Shown in pieces: positions 1-13,500 of a stretch of 64,000 bases of DNA (positions within the stretch are counted from its first letter, which is position 1; the number at the start of each line of letters is the position of its first letter). The position numbers were made by a program, and so were the translations under genes. This DNA comes from Linyphia triangularis (Eukaryota > Arthropoda > Arachnida > Araneae > Linyphiidae), in NCBI GenBank assembly GCA_963978545.1, contig OZ021732.1, positions 46,014,059 through 46,078,058 on the forward strand, read 5' to 3'. The notes beneath the pieces were generated by a model. It saw only the letters and a list, made by a program, of their open reading frames with translations, did no database searches and was not told where the DNA came from.

Positions 1-1410
1 GCTTCGCAAAAAGAAATTCTTTCAAATCTAAAAACCCTTCATGATTTAAAAGTTTTTCAGTTTCTAAACGTCTCTGAAAAGCAGAATTTACAGTTGAAAT
101 TCCCTGGTTGTCAGCTATATTTTCTTCAGGAACACTCAATCGGGGGCGCTTGCAAACAGGTGCTTCGATTTGAACATTTGAATGAACTGATTCAGCCGCA
201 ATTGTATTGCGTTTGGTTGCATGAATTTTCCGATGTTTCGTCAATAAATCTTTCCGAGAAAAACTTTTTGTACAAATATCGCATGGGTATGAAATGCCTA
301 AATGTTTGCCTTTTTGATGGCGTTTTAAATTTCTAATAACTGTGAAACTAACACCACATTCCTCACACAAGAATGGTTTCACTGATGCATTTGAAATATC
401 CTAAACATAACAAAAAAAACTAGTATGAATATATATATATATATTTTTCGATTGTAAAAATTTACTTAAAATGTTTGCATCATTTGCTAACTTACTCGGT
501 TTCCTGATCCGGACTGAATCACATCTGATGGAACACCTATTTGTTTTCGAGGATTCCTACAGGCCTCCTTTTTATAAAAAAAAAAAAAAAAAAGAAAGAA
601 AGTTTTCAATCGAGTTTTTGATTTGGTTTAAGAAATTAAAAAAATTAATGATTACTTAACGTAGGAGAAAACTTGCCTGGGTTGAATTATTATCTGAATC
701 AATGGGTTCATCCTCACAAGACTGAATTGTTTCATTTACAATCTTTAAATAGAGGAAGGTGTAAAAGCATTAAAGCATATACGCCAATGAATACATAAAT
801 AAAATAAAATAAAAACACAATCATTTGGAGGGACTTGCCTCTGAATCGCTTTCCACATCAAATAAGTTTGGAAATGGTTCCTCTATAAATATCTGTGATG
901 TTTCACTCAACATCTGTGAGTATAGAAAGGGCAGTTTAAAAAAAAATATTTTCTAATACAATATTTATTAGACAAAACAACATTAAAAAAAAAAATTTTT
1001 TTTTTAAGGAGAAAAAAAAAGCAAAAAAAAAACCATCTTACACTATCATCTTCATCACGCAATGAAATTTGACTGTCCTCAAACAGATAAAATGATCGCT
1101 ATAGAAGAATAAAAAAAAGTATATTTATAAGTGTTATATATTTATAAGTTTCGAATTGTATACTCTTAATTTTTTTTTCAATATATTCCCCCTCCCCTTA
1201 GAATATTGCTGAAAAATAGAACACCACCAATAAACTCACGGTTTTAAATGCAACGGTAAGAAAATTGAGGTATAAAAAATAAAAAAAATATTAGAGATAT
1301 ATTAGTAAAAGAACAATATTACAAGAAACAATTTTAAATCTGCTAATACATATAAAACATAAGAAATAATAATAAAATGTACTCACGGGGATGTTGTTGT
1401 TGAGGTCCAT
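1..1410 (-). CDS. C2H2 zinc-finger protein, multi-exon, 5' part (runs off left edge)
   Basis: Exons were read by eye on the minus strand, all joined in phase 0: 1410-1387 (ATG, MDLNNNIP), 1098-1042, 913-839, 742-677, about 564-496 (acceptor uncertain, 564 or 567), and 400-1. The last exon holds two C2H2 fingers. One is C-x2-C-x12-H-x4-H (CEECGVSF...RHQKGKH) and the other C-x2-C-x12-H-x3-H (CDICTKSF...KHRKIH). Upstream exons encode acidic, serine-rich sequence. The donors after 839 and 677 are GC (AG|GCAAGT); the others are GT. Nucleic-acid binding is the family expectation. The sequence after the fingers (AFQRRLETEKLL...DLKEFL) resembles, from memory, the linker seen in zinc-finger plus family-B DNA-polymerase proteins of large DNA transposons. 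That would make this a mobile-element gene rather than a host regulator, but the evidence is weak. A possible donor at 1236 has no usable acceptor and was not made an exon. Confidence 0.6.
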
Positions 1411-1685
1411 TTTCTGTCACACACGTTTATCGAAATAATTAATCCATAATATGAGCACACAAATCAGTCAATTTTTTCTGCACAAAACAGCTGAATTCAA
1501 AATATTTCTCGAAGACACATTCAATATTTTTCTCAGAAGAATTCGTTAAAAACAAGAACAAATACTCTAACGTATTATTTAGAGCTGAGACAGCTTAATT
1601 ACTTTCGATTTGAAATATTTTCTTACAAATACGTTCTAAACACACACAAAAAACACACCACAATTTCTTTCAAACTTGTTGAAAA

Positions 1686-1920
1686 CACTAGAGAAAACAG
1701 TTTAAGCCAAAGGATGTCATATCGAATGTCAAACTGAGAATGAAGCTTCGTATATCGAAATCCTAACTGGACTCTGAAACTTGGAAGCACTCATGTAACC
1801 ACTCACTAGAGAAAACAGTTTAAGTCAAAAGGATGTCATATCGGATGTCAAACTGAGAATGAAGCTTCGTATATCGAAATCCTAACAGGACTCTGAAACT
1901 TGGAAGCACTCATGTAACCA
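1686..1920. repeat. 118-bp tandem duplication upstream of the zinc-finger gene
   Basis: Two near-identical copies, 1686-1803 and 1804-1920, differ by a few substitutions and one indel in an A run. Both start at cactagagaaaacag and end at catgtaacca. They lie about 280 bp upstream of the ATG at 1410 on the minus strand, so they could fall in its 5' flank. No other function is visible. Confidence 0.85.
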
Positions 1921-3708
1921 ATGAAAGTTACAAGTAACGAAATCTCTTTCGGGAATGAGACCAGAGGAGCTCTACGTCAAATTCGAGCTTCAGCTATGCA
2001 AGTGAATATCCAGGTTTCATGAATCTGGTTTAAATACAGTTTTTAATAGGGAAGGGGGGGGGGGGGGAGGGGGATGTGGATATTTAAAAAAAGTAAGAGA
2101 AAAAAGGAACAGCTGCAAGAGATCCTAAAATTGTAAACACATTTTTATGATGATGCATCTCTAACAATATTTTTTTTCTCACGATTCCAGTAAATACCTC
2201 CTACTATACAAAATGCTTTTTGATTGGAATATGTTCTCTTACTTAAAAATACCTCCGAGCAGCTGCAGATTAGAATTATTGTTATCTAAAAGCTTACTGT
2301 GATAAATAGTTCAACAATAAGTCTTTCTCCCAATACCTTTCTCATTTTCATTCGTTATTTGAAAAGTTGAGTAGAAATGTAACCAACTTTCTCACGAAAT
2401 GTTAGGTATTTTAACAAAGAGCGATTCCTTCCATAAATATTTCTTTAAAATTCATACAAAGAGAGAAGGACAATAATAAGATTGCCCACTCATCCTACCT
2501 TTTTTTTGGAAAAAATAGCAAATCTCTCTCCATTAACAAATTCTGAAATATTCGGTAATAAATTTTTATGGTGAGGTATTGTTACCTGACTACATCATGG
2601 TAGGGACTTTCAGTCATATAAGAATCAAAGGAAGGACTACGTGCATACTAACACTATAAAACTTGATTTGTGATAGACTTTTGACATTCGCTTATGTTGG
2701 AGAAAACTTATCAATTCTATTGGGGTTGTAAAAGGGTCAGGACACGGTCAACAAAGATAGGATGAAGGGGTTTATAAGAGTGAGTTCGAATAACAAGGGG
2801 GGTGGAAAGGGAATTCCTTCGTTTGTTGAATAGGGGTGTTTTTCGAAGTAGAAGCCCGGGGTGGGGGATATTGCGTAAGGTTATGCTCCTTTTAAAGGGT
2901 GGGAGAGGGATACGATGACCTCGTGGATTTCGAAGTGGCTATTGCTATCACTAGCCTGCTCTTAATAATAAAAAAAAAATCCTAAGGTGAAACCCAGCAT
3001 TTTTCATTGAATTAAATATTTGCAAGTATTCTATTGATGCTAAACTTTCAAAAGATATGGATATGTATTCTATGAATATACACAACAAAGTATAACACTG
3101 TACCTGTTTAATAAAAAAATGCTTTCATTCGCATACATTCAAACACTTTGAAATAACAACCATAAATAAAGTTGCCATCAGATAAAAAAAAAAAAAACTT
3201 TTCAAGTCAACAATAACAACCCAACAGGTTCAATGCCCTGGCATTGGGAATACCATATCCACCTCAATTAGCATCTAAGTGGAATCACAATTAAAATTTT
3301 AACTAATTCATTATACTCAGTCATTTACATCATCATTATGCACTAACCGTAATTTTAATGCCTTTCTCATTACTGTACTGTTAATGAAGGATTTTACAAA
3401 TTAATCTAACTAAAACACTAACCCCTCTTCGAGGAGCGAGGGAAGGAGAGGGGGGGGGGGTTCAGGGGTGGAGGACTCCACTCTGCTCCACCTGTTCCAG
3501 AAACGGCAAATCTACCCTACTGGCATTAGTGACATGTAAAGGAATTCTTTTAAGGACTCAGTTTCCTCGAAAACACCATATACTGCTGATTGAGATTTGC
3601 CACTGCCGAATTCAGGGTAGAAGATTAGAAGAACCGAAAAACCATTCTCTACCCTCCCCACCACTAACCATCCCGACAGAATATCAACCACTCAGTGTAG
3701 TTACTTAA
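1921..3708. other. No gene recognised
   Basis: AT-rich sequence with short homopolymers (G runs near 2048-2065 and 3451-3460). I see no convincing exon, RNA gene or transposon end on either strand. Confidence 0.5.
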
Positions 3709-4339
3709 TATTGGAATACATGCGTTGTAATGTTGGCTTCTTCATCATATCCAATATTACAGGAATTTGCAAAGATCTTCCTAGATCCTAATGCCAGTGT
3801 TTCAAGCATCACCGAAGCAGTATCAAGCATTCTTGTTTGCTCTCTTTGGTGGTCACAGGGCAACAACTTGAAATGATTTGCATTATAAGCAATTTTCCAA
3901 ATCAACAACTGGGAGCAAGTTATTTCTGTCAAAGCTACCTCCGACCCAAGTAGCTGCTACGCACCATGTCTTTCGCACATACCATCAAGTAAAGACATGG
4001 ATGGGCCAATTGAAAAATCCTCTGGTCTGTGGGTGGAAGAGGGACATTAAAGGACTTCTTCCTATTACAACCACCAGGGATTCAGCTCCTCAATCAATTC
4101 TGACCTACATTTTCTGCCAGCGCAACATAGGATGCACTAAGGCCTGCGGTTGTAGACAGGCCGGTCTCAAGTGCTCCATAATATGTAAAAACTGTTATGG
4201 ACAAACCTGTGACAATACAGCGAACATCATAATTGATGACAGCGATGAAGATGACAAAACAGAACTCTTAATTCAAGAAGTAGCGGAGGAACTAGCCGAG
4301 CCTTCTTGGCTAAACGAAACTAAATTTAAGAATTTATAA
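3709..4339 (+). pseudogene. Cysteine-rich transposon-associated protein, C-terminal part, broken
   Basis: One reading frame runs from 3709 to the TAA at 4337-4339 and is interrupted once by TGA at 3874-3876. Before the stop it reads QEFAKIFLDPNAS, then LHYKQFSKST, then LSKLPPTQVAATHHVFRTYH. It ends in a cysteine cluster (FCQRNIGCTKACGCRQAG then CSIICKNCYGQTC) and an acidic tail. This order (LPPT...A..H..R.YHQV, GLLP, then C.C..GC...CGC+.AGL.C...C..C.G..C) is one I associate with a lineage-expanded arthropod protein found near mobile elements, but I cannot name it. The cysteine spacing suggests metal binding. No start codon is evident and the upstream part is missing, so it is probably a degraded copy. 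Confidence 0.55.
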
Positions 4340-4369
4340 GTTTTCTAAATTGTAAGTTTTATTGATATT

Positions 4370-5810
4370 ACTATTATTATATATATATACATTTTTATAA
4401 TATTATATTTTTTGATTTATAATACTATTATTTTAATATCTATATTGTTTTATTTTTTATTAAACTTGTCAGGCTTTGCAGTAAGAAACTGTTTTTAATA
4501 TTAGATCTTACCAAGTAGCTCTTTTGTTATTAGTCCTATAAAATAACTTTGTATATAAAACGTAGCAAATTTAGGGTTCTACAATTTTTATAATATACTT
4601 TTATGGATATCATATAGAAACTCGACAAGAATCTTAAAATGGTATTTTTACGAAAGAGTTTTTGCTTTGATGCTTTTCATATAATTTGTTTTTCATACAA
4701 TAGTTCTACAAAACAAATTTTGCACATACATTAGTGGTAGAAAATTTAATACTCTACAACCTAAAATATAATTCCCCCCCCCCCCCCTATAAAATGCAGT
4801 GGAAAAAGGATATGATCGGTATACTGAAAAAAATTCAAAATTTCAGAATTCAGAAGGTTTTTGGTGCACCATGGCGAAAATGGTAAATTAATATTACCGT
4901 TATTGTATATAGATATATACATTATTTAATATATTTCCACTTTTTAATTTACATTATCATTAGTATTATGTAAATATTGATTTTGTTTTTTATTAAAATT
5001 GTCAGACTATGCAGTAAGAAGCTATTTTTAAACCCCTACCTATACATAATATATTATAGGTTATCATCTCGTAAACATTCAAAGAAGAGTAGATCCTTAG
5101 TTATTAGTCCTAGATAGTAACTTTTTGTATAAAACTTAGAGCAAATTTATAGATCTACATTTTTTGTTTAATATATTTTTCCCTGCAACTTATTATTATG
5201 AAGATATAATTGAACAACTCGGCAAAAAACTTAAAAAAGCAGCATTTTTACGAAAAAGTTTTTACTTTGATACGACGTAACTCTTTACATAATAGCTTTA
5301 CAAAAGCAAATTGTTCACAAAAGTTGTAGAAAATTTAATATTTTACAACTTTTAAACCTAATGTTTGTTTTTAAAATGCATTGCGAAAGAGTTATGATCT
5401 ATAAACTGAAAAACGTATTTTTTTTGTGGTGCACCACGGAAAGTATACAAAGCAGAGTAACTCCTTTGTTATTAGTCCTAGAAAATAAGTTTATATAGAA
5501 AACTTGTAGGAAATTTATTGCTCTACAACTTTTATTCACAAACTTTTTCTCTAAAACGTACCATTATGAAGATATAATACAAAAACTTGACACAAATCTT
5601 AAAAAGTAGCATTTTTACGAAAAAGTTTTGACTTTGATGCGACATAACTATTTACATAATAGGTCTACAAAAAAACTTAGTATACAAAAGTTGTAGAAAA
5701 TTTAATATTCTACAACTTTTGAATATAATGTTTGTTTTTAAGATGCATTGGCAAAGAGCTATGACGTATAAACTGAAAAACGGCTCAGTTTTTGGTGCAC
5801 CACGGAGAAC
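4370..5810. repeat. Degenerate tandem array, three units of about 350-540 bp
   Basis: Three copies of one block are recognisable at about 4515-4880, 5095-5440 and 5461-5810. Each begins with ttattagtcctag and ends with ggtgcaccacgga or a close variant. Shared internal strings include agcatttttacgaaaaagtt and aaaatttaatattctacaac. The first two copies carry an extra leader (ttttattaaacttgtcag...gcagtaagaa), so their unit is about 540 bp. No coding frame runs through the array. Confidence 0.75.
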
Positions 5811-6848
5811 GCACAAGGGTTAGGAGGTCGAAAACTTGGTTTATAAACCACGAGACCAACCTTTATAACATATTAAAAAATCAGAACTACATAACCTTTT
5901 GCAAGGCAAAATGTCTTTATTCCCTGGACTAAGAGTTGAAAAGCATTGTTTAACTTTGAAAATTATTAAAACCTTATGAATATAGAGTTTTAAGTACCTG
6001 CAATGTTGTTTAAAGTTGTAAAAGATCTATCACCTTTTTCTGCATCAATTGATATATGATGTTGAATGAATTGGTAAATTAACTTGTACAAAAAAGCTGA
6101 ACTTTCAGGGTTGCTGAACTTTTTACACTTCACCTAATCTGCATGAGATATTTTTTTGTGCTCTTAAATATTTTTTATTTAATAAAAAATATTAAATACT
6201 TAAAATTGAATTTTTTATTAAATTTTCGGAGTAATTTGTTACATGGGGTGCAAAAGAGGATTGTCAAACCCTCTAATTTTTATGTTTCATTGAACCCTGG
6301 TACTAGTATCATACTAATTGATCATACCCCTCCCTCCCCCCTATCCCCAAGTTGACAAACTATCACCTCCACTGTAAACACTCCCGTTCATAATCGCACC
6401 CCCCTTGATTGACCTCTAAAACCGCCCCTAATTTCATTACATCTGGGGATTACGGACTACGGTAGACGGCCTTCGTATTTTCATCAATCGCTTAGCGTGA
6501 CGTCATCACACTTAGTACCGGGCTTTAAACAGAGTAGTGAGTCTGTTTGATTCGCGGAGGTCCCGCTTTTATGAGCTGAGAGTCAAACATTCAGTAATCT
6601 GAGTATTAAGATTTTTAGAAAGCCGCAAATTATATACGAACAATTCAAATCTGAACCTTTTAAATGTCAACATTTTTATACCATTTTTATGATATAAAAA
6701 TGGCATAAAAACCATGGAAAATAAGATAAATAATACTTCATAAATTTTAACCGTCTTTTGAACTGTCGAGACCATGTTTTTCCAATGCAGTGTAGCAAGG
6801 CAAAAAGAGCTTTAACAGCGTACACAACCACGAAATGAGCTATCTATT
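5811..6848. other. No gene recognised
   Basis: AT-rich sequence with a pyrimidine-rich stretch near 6325-6350 and a short GC-richer part at 6440-6560. No supported feature was found. Confidence 0.4.
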
Positions 6849-7532
6849 TCAGTTGGAGACGAGAGTACAACGAACGTTAACAAAAGCTTGGTGCAACTGA
6901 GACTTTTTTTTTTTTTGCAACTGAGACTCCATTTTTGATTCATCGTATCTTCCAGTGTTGAGAAGCACTTCTTTGTTGTTTGTAACAAACTTCATTTTAT
7001 TTGGTACTTGCATACTATACCGATGATTCTGAGAGTTGAAGCACATTCTTACAAAATTTGTACCAATAATTATGTCCCTACCAAACATCTGTAATATTAT
7101 TCATTACATTAGAAATCTGTTATTGGCTTAAAGTCAAATCATTTGCACTGTATATTGTTTGTAAAAATAGTTGATTAGATAATGAGTAGATATTTTGGAA
7201 ATTTGATGTACTGTGTCAGTCTTTTGAAGAAATGCATTGAGTAAATATACTCCTCATTACATCCGCGTCTGAAATATTGTTACAAATCAAATTTTTGAAT
7301 AAAATATGTGTTTTTAAAATATCTTTTGATATTTTTTCATATAATTTACAATGTTCAAAAACAACGATTGAAACACTAAATTTTTCAGTTTCGGCTTAAT
7401 GCCAAAAGTTATGAACAGACACACTGTTGCATTAAAAATATAGGCAAGGTAGTATTTTTGCTGATTCATTTCTATGAAGGGTTTACTAATATTTAACTTT
7501 GTTGTGATACCACGTTGAATGTACCATGCCAA
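6849..7532 (-). pseudogene. Possible retroelement aspartyl-protease remnant
   Basis: Two minus-strand open stretches, 7532-7314 and 7088-6849, lie in the order expected for a degenerate retropepsin. The first has KPFIEMNQQKYYLAYIFNAT, where a functional enzyme would carry a D-T/S-G triplet. The second has DIIIGTNFVRMCFNSQNHRY, resembling the I-L/I-G-x-D-F-L flap-distal motif. The catalytic triplet is absent and the two parts are not in one frame. This is inference from faint similarity and could be chance. Confidence 0.2.
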
Positions 7533-8261
7533 GAATTCTTTCTTTTATACGACGAAGATTCCTGGCTTAGGTTCGTTTCTCATGTCGACTGAAATACATA
7601 TAAAGATTCAATTTAGAGAAGTAGTGAGTTAAGTTTTTCTTACCTTCTTATTTGGTGCTGTCGAGAAAGAATTGGGCATCTTCCATAATTTACACACACT
7701 TTAATTTTACGACTCGGAAGACACGAACACACGTCTCTACGCTACATTCCAATCGTCTCTCCTCTGCAAACTCAGGTTTTTTCCCTCCCTACATCAGATA
7801 AGGGGGTGTAAGAACATCTCCACTACCTACATGAGGTTAGATAGAATACCAGAATGTGGCGACAAATGCAATCCCCCCCCCCCAACAATACATTTTATAA
7901 TTGTGTATATTAACTAGTAAGGAAATAATTTATACTTCCAAACACTAACAGTGAACAAGGATTCAAAATGTATTGTTATTTTAATGAATATTCCGCGACT
8001 GAGTTTTGGCCTTGGAAGTAAGAGATTAAGTGAAGTTATAATTCAACATTATAAACCTAACTGTTTATTTAAAGTTAAATAGTCCTTCTAAACGTGCATA
8101 TTTTCATGAAATAAAATTAATAGAGAACTCTAAAATATATATTTTTTAATTTTATAAATAGGTTGTCTTTATATGGAAGAAGAATAGAAAGTTATCTTAA
8201 AAGTTCCTCCAAAGCTAAAAGTTGACCAAGAGTAACAGTATTTGTTAATAAAAATAATTAT
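7533..8261. other. No gene recognised
   Basis: A minus-strand ATG near 7685 opens a short frame (MEDAQFFLDSTK) followed by TAA and a GTAAG string. This may be the leader of the element whose remnant lies at 6849-7532, but it is too short to call. The rest is AT-rich. Confidence 0.3.

Positions 8262-9849
<1,588 letters not shown>

Positions 9850-9945
<96 letters not shown>
9850..9945. repeat. (AT)n microsatellite, about 96 bp
   Basis: A perfect alternating AT tract. Confidence 0.97.
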
Positions 9946-9946
<1 letters not shown>

Positions 9947-10099
9947 TTCATACCTTAATTCCTTACATAAATCTTTTGATTCATCTTGTGACTGCTATGG
10001 GATGGCAAGTTGTAAATTTAAATGTGAAGCTTTATACTTAACTTCACACGATAATCACTTTTGGTTGCGAAGTAAAAGTTCTCATATTCGCAGTAATTA

Positions 10100-10207
10100 T
10101 TGCGAAAGAATGTACAAGGAACTAAATGTAAATTATCTAGTTTTTTAAAAGAATTAAATAATGAAAATTTAATTTTTGTATCTTTTGTGAATGTGTGGAA
10201 GAGTTAC
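10100..10207 (+). repeat. Inverted repeat, left arm (first part)
   Basis: This stretch matches the reverse complement of about 17690-17790 (shared: aatgtaaattat, atgaaaatttaat, ttttgtgaatgtg). The arm continues at 16267 after BEL-A copy 1, which interrupts it. Confidence 0.7.
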
Positions 10208-10479
10208 TGTCAGATATTACGTATTATTTTAAATAGTTTTTTTGTACTTGGCAACATGTTTAATTTTATTTAAATCTTTTTTCTGTTTTTACAGCTGGCA
10301 TTGTAAAAAAAAATTGGTTATCGTTTGGTAAAAATATTGGTGGAATAAAGTTCGGTGATGCTTGTGTTTTGAGAAACGAAAAATAATCTGAGTTCTATTA
10401 TTTTTTTTAAGCTATGAATTAACTTAAGCACTGAATTTTCGGAGTCTTCTGATTTGTTTTTGAGGTCTGTTTTTAGACA
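10208..10479 (+). repeat. BEL-A copy 1, 5' LTR
   Basis: 272 bp, from tgtcagatattacg to gtttttagaca. Same length as the 3' LTR at 15990-16261 and different at one visible site. Confidence 0.95.
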
Positions 10480-10481
10480 TA

Positions 10482-10501
10482 TGGCGTCCGTGACAGGATT
10501 C
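10482..10501 (+). promoter_or_regulatory. BEL-A copy 1 primer-binding site
   Basis: tggcgtccgtgacaggattc begins with the TGG complementary to tRNA CCA and lies two bases after the LTR. It is close to the arginine-tRNA-type site (TGGCGACCGTGACAGG) known from several insect elements, with one mismatch in that span. The exact tRNA is inferred. Confidence 0.8.
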
Positions 10502-10552
10502 TGAACTTTGTTTTCGGTTTCGTGAGAGTCTACTGGTTTTGAGCCAAGCATT

Positions 10553-13500
10553 ATGGAATTGCTTAAGCAAGCTAGAACACAGCATCGCTGGTTGTTTACA
10601 CAAGCGTGCAACGAATTTGAAAATACTGAAGCCAACTTAAATAATGAGCAGAAATTCCTCAAGTTGAAGGTTATTGGAGAAAAAGGAAAATTGCTGCTTT
10701 TGGCAGAAGAAAAGGTAAGAGATGAACTTTTTCGTGAAGTACGCGATGAAGATGAAATCAATAAAGAGATCGACGAATCTGAAAAATACCTTGACAGATA
10801 CCGAGCCTTTGAGTTTAAATTAGAAGAGTTTGTCTATTTGTGTGAAAAAGAGAGAGATAATATGTCTGTGTGTAGCTCGGTAGTTCAATCAAATTCACTA
10901 TTGCAATATCCTAAAATTAAACTTCCTACGTTTGACGGAAATTTAAAAAACTGGCTAGGCTTCTGGGGTCAATTCAAAAAAATTGATAGAGATGTGCAAT
11001 TGGATGACCATGATAAATTTTCGTATCTCAGTCAGGCAATGCAAAAAGGTTCGTGTGCCGAGGAATTAGTAAATAGTTTCCAACCAGGGGGAGAAAGTTA
11101 TTCAAAGGCTTTGAAACAATTACAGTCAAGATATGGTAAAGAAGAATTGTTAATTCAGCTGTATGTGAGGGACTTATTATCTATTGTTTTGCAGAAACAG
11201 AAGTTAGGAAATATTTCCCTAAGAAAATTCTATGATCAACTTGAAGCTAAGCTTAGAGCTTTAGAGGTGTTAGGGGTAACTAGAGAAAAGTATGAGGCAA
11301 TGTTGTTTCCACTTGTCGAGTCTTGCATACCTGATGAAACACTTAAGACATGGGAAAGATATCGAGCTGTTTTGAGACAGTCTACCAACCCTATTGTTCC
11401 AGAAGTTGAAGGAGCAGAAGTTATCAACAAGACTGACCTGGATTCTTTGTTAGAGTTTTTGGAGGGTGAAGTAGAAGCAGAAGAACGAGTTGACATTGCT
11501 TCTCAGACTTTTGACAAAGGTACAGATGGTTCTGGAAAAAGAGTTTTTAGGAATGATAAACATCAGAACCCGAGAACCAAATTTGGTAAATCTTCTCATA
11601 CACCATCAACATCAGAGTTGTTTGTTACACCACAAGGGAAGAAACTGTGCCTGTTTTGTGCAAACCAACACAATTCTTGGCAATGTGAGCAGGCGAGAAA
11701 CTGGACAGTTGAAGAGAGAGAAACAGCCGTGGCTAATTCTCGTTGTTGTTTCTTGTGTCTAAACCCAGGACACCAAGTACGAAAATGTAAAATGAAGTCA
11801 TGTTTTAAGTGTGGTAAAAGGCACAATGTACTTCTGTGCAGAGGAGGGGCTAATGTTTCTCAAAGTCATGAGAGTAAGACAACTGAAAGTGTTAAAGGAG
11901 ATAATGTATTGACCAGCCATTCACTTCTTTCTGAAGTTTTGTTGCAAACCCTAGTTTTACGCATAAGGAATGGGAATCGAGGAATACTTGTAAGAGCTAT
12001 TATTGACACAGGCTCTGAAAGGACTTATATCTCGAAAGATATAATCCAAATGTTGAATTTCGAGCACCATGGTGAAATCAAGTTGATACACAAGTTGTTT
12101 GGAGGTGTGTCACCTGGCGAGAAATTATATTTTCAATACAAAGTTACTCTAGAAAGCGTTGATGCTAAATTCAATTGTAAAGTAGTTTGTTTAGACCAGC
12201 CAAATATTTGTGATAATATTAAACGTATCCCGAATGGTCCTTGGTTAGATGAATTGAAAGAATATGGGATTTCTGTGAGCGACACTGAGTACTATAGTTC
12301 TCTTGGAGTGGACAACGAAATTAAACTGTTACTGGGAGCTGATGTGGCTGGCAAGCTTTTGACAGGAAACATAAAACTTTTGAAGCAAGGTCCTGTTGCA
12401 GTCGAAACACATCTGGGATGGACTATCATGGGTAGGATACCTGGTGGGGGTGGTTCTATTGCAACCCACACTTCTCTTTCACTGCTTTCGGCAGAGGTCC
12501 CTGTAAGTCATCTGTGGTCATTAGATGCTTTAGGAATTACTGATCCATATGCTAAGAGAACTCGGGCAGAGCTACAAGAAGCAGCACATGAACATTTTTT
12601 AGAGACAGTTAAAGTCGATGAAGACAACCGCTTTGTGGTTTGCATGCCTTGGTTAGAAGGTCATGCTCAGTTGCCGACTAATTATGATTTGGCTTACAAA
12701 AGATTAAATTTGACTGTCAAGCGACTGAAGTTGCAGTCAATTTATGAACAGCATGAGCATGTTTTTAACGAGTGGCTTGAAGAAGGTGTGATAGAGGAAG
12801 TAAAAGATAATTGTGAAGAAAATGTACATTATCTACCTCATCGACCTGTGGTGAAAGAAAACAGCACTACAAAGATAAGGCCTGTTTTCGATGCATCAGC
12901 CAAGGTGAAAGGATTTCCAAGTCTAAACGATTGCTTAGGAAAAGGTGAAAACCTCATTGAGTTGATACCAAGTATTTTGATGCGGTTTAGGACTGAGAAA
13001 ATTGGTGTTATTGCGGATATTCGAAGAGTCTTCTTACAAATAGGACTTACTACAACTGATAGGGACTATTTGAGATTTTTATGGCTTAGTGAGAAAGGCC
13101 TGAAAGTTTATAGACACTGCAGAGTGGTGTTTGGAGTAACTTGCAGCCCCTTTCTTTTGTCCTCAACAATCAGATATCTGTTGACAGGTGTTTTGAAGGA
13201 AATTCAAGAACACAAATCACTTTACCCTGAGAGTGTTGTACAGAAACTGATGAAAAGTTTTTATGTGGACAATTGTGTAACAAGTGTCAGAGACACAGAG
13301 GAGTTAGATGTGTTTCGAAAAGTTTCTACTGAAATAATGGCTAGTAGAAAATTTGATCTTAGAGGGTGGGAGCAAACCAATTTGACAGCGGATAAGTCAG
13401 AGCCTACTAACGTGCATGGAATGATATGGGATAAGAAAACTGATACCCTTCAAATAAATACAGTCTATGTTAGAGAATTGGAACTTGAGAAGATAACTAA

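Noticed and set aside
1231..1260. Possible additional exon of the zinc-finger gene ending at a GTGAGT donor
   Set aside because: No AG acceptor exists on the minus strand in the preceding intron sequence, and the flanking exons join in phase without it.
10318..10761. Minus-strand 147-codon frame over the BEL-A LTR and gag start
   Set aside because: Antisense to LTR and gag. The same frame appears in the other BEL-A LTRs simply because they are repeats.
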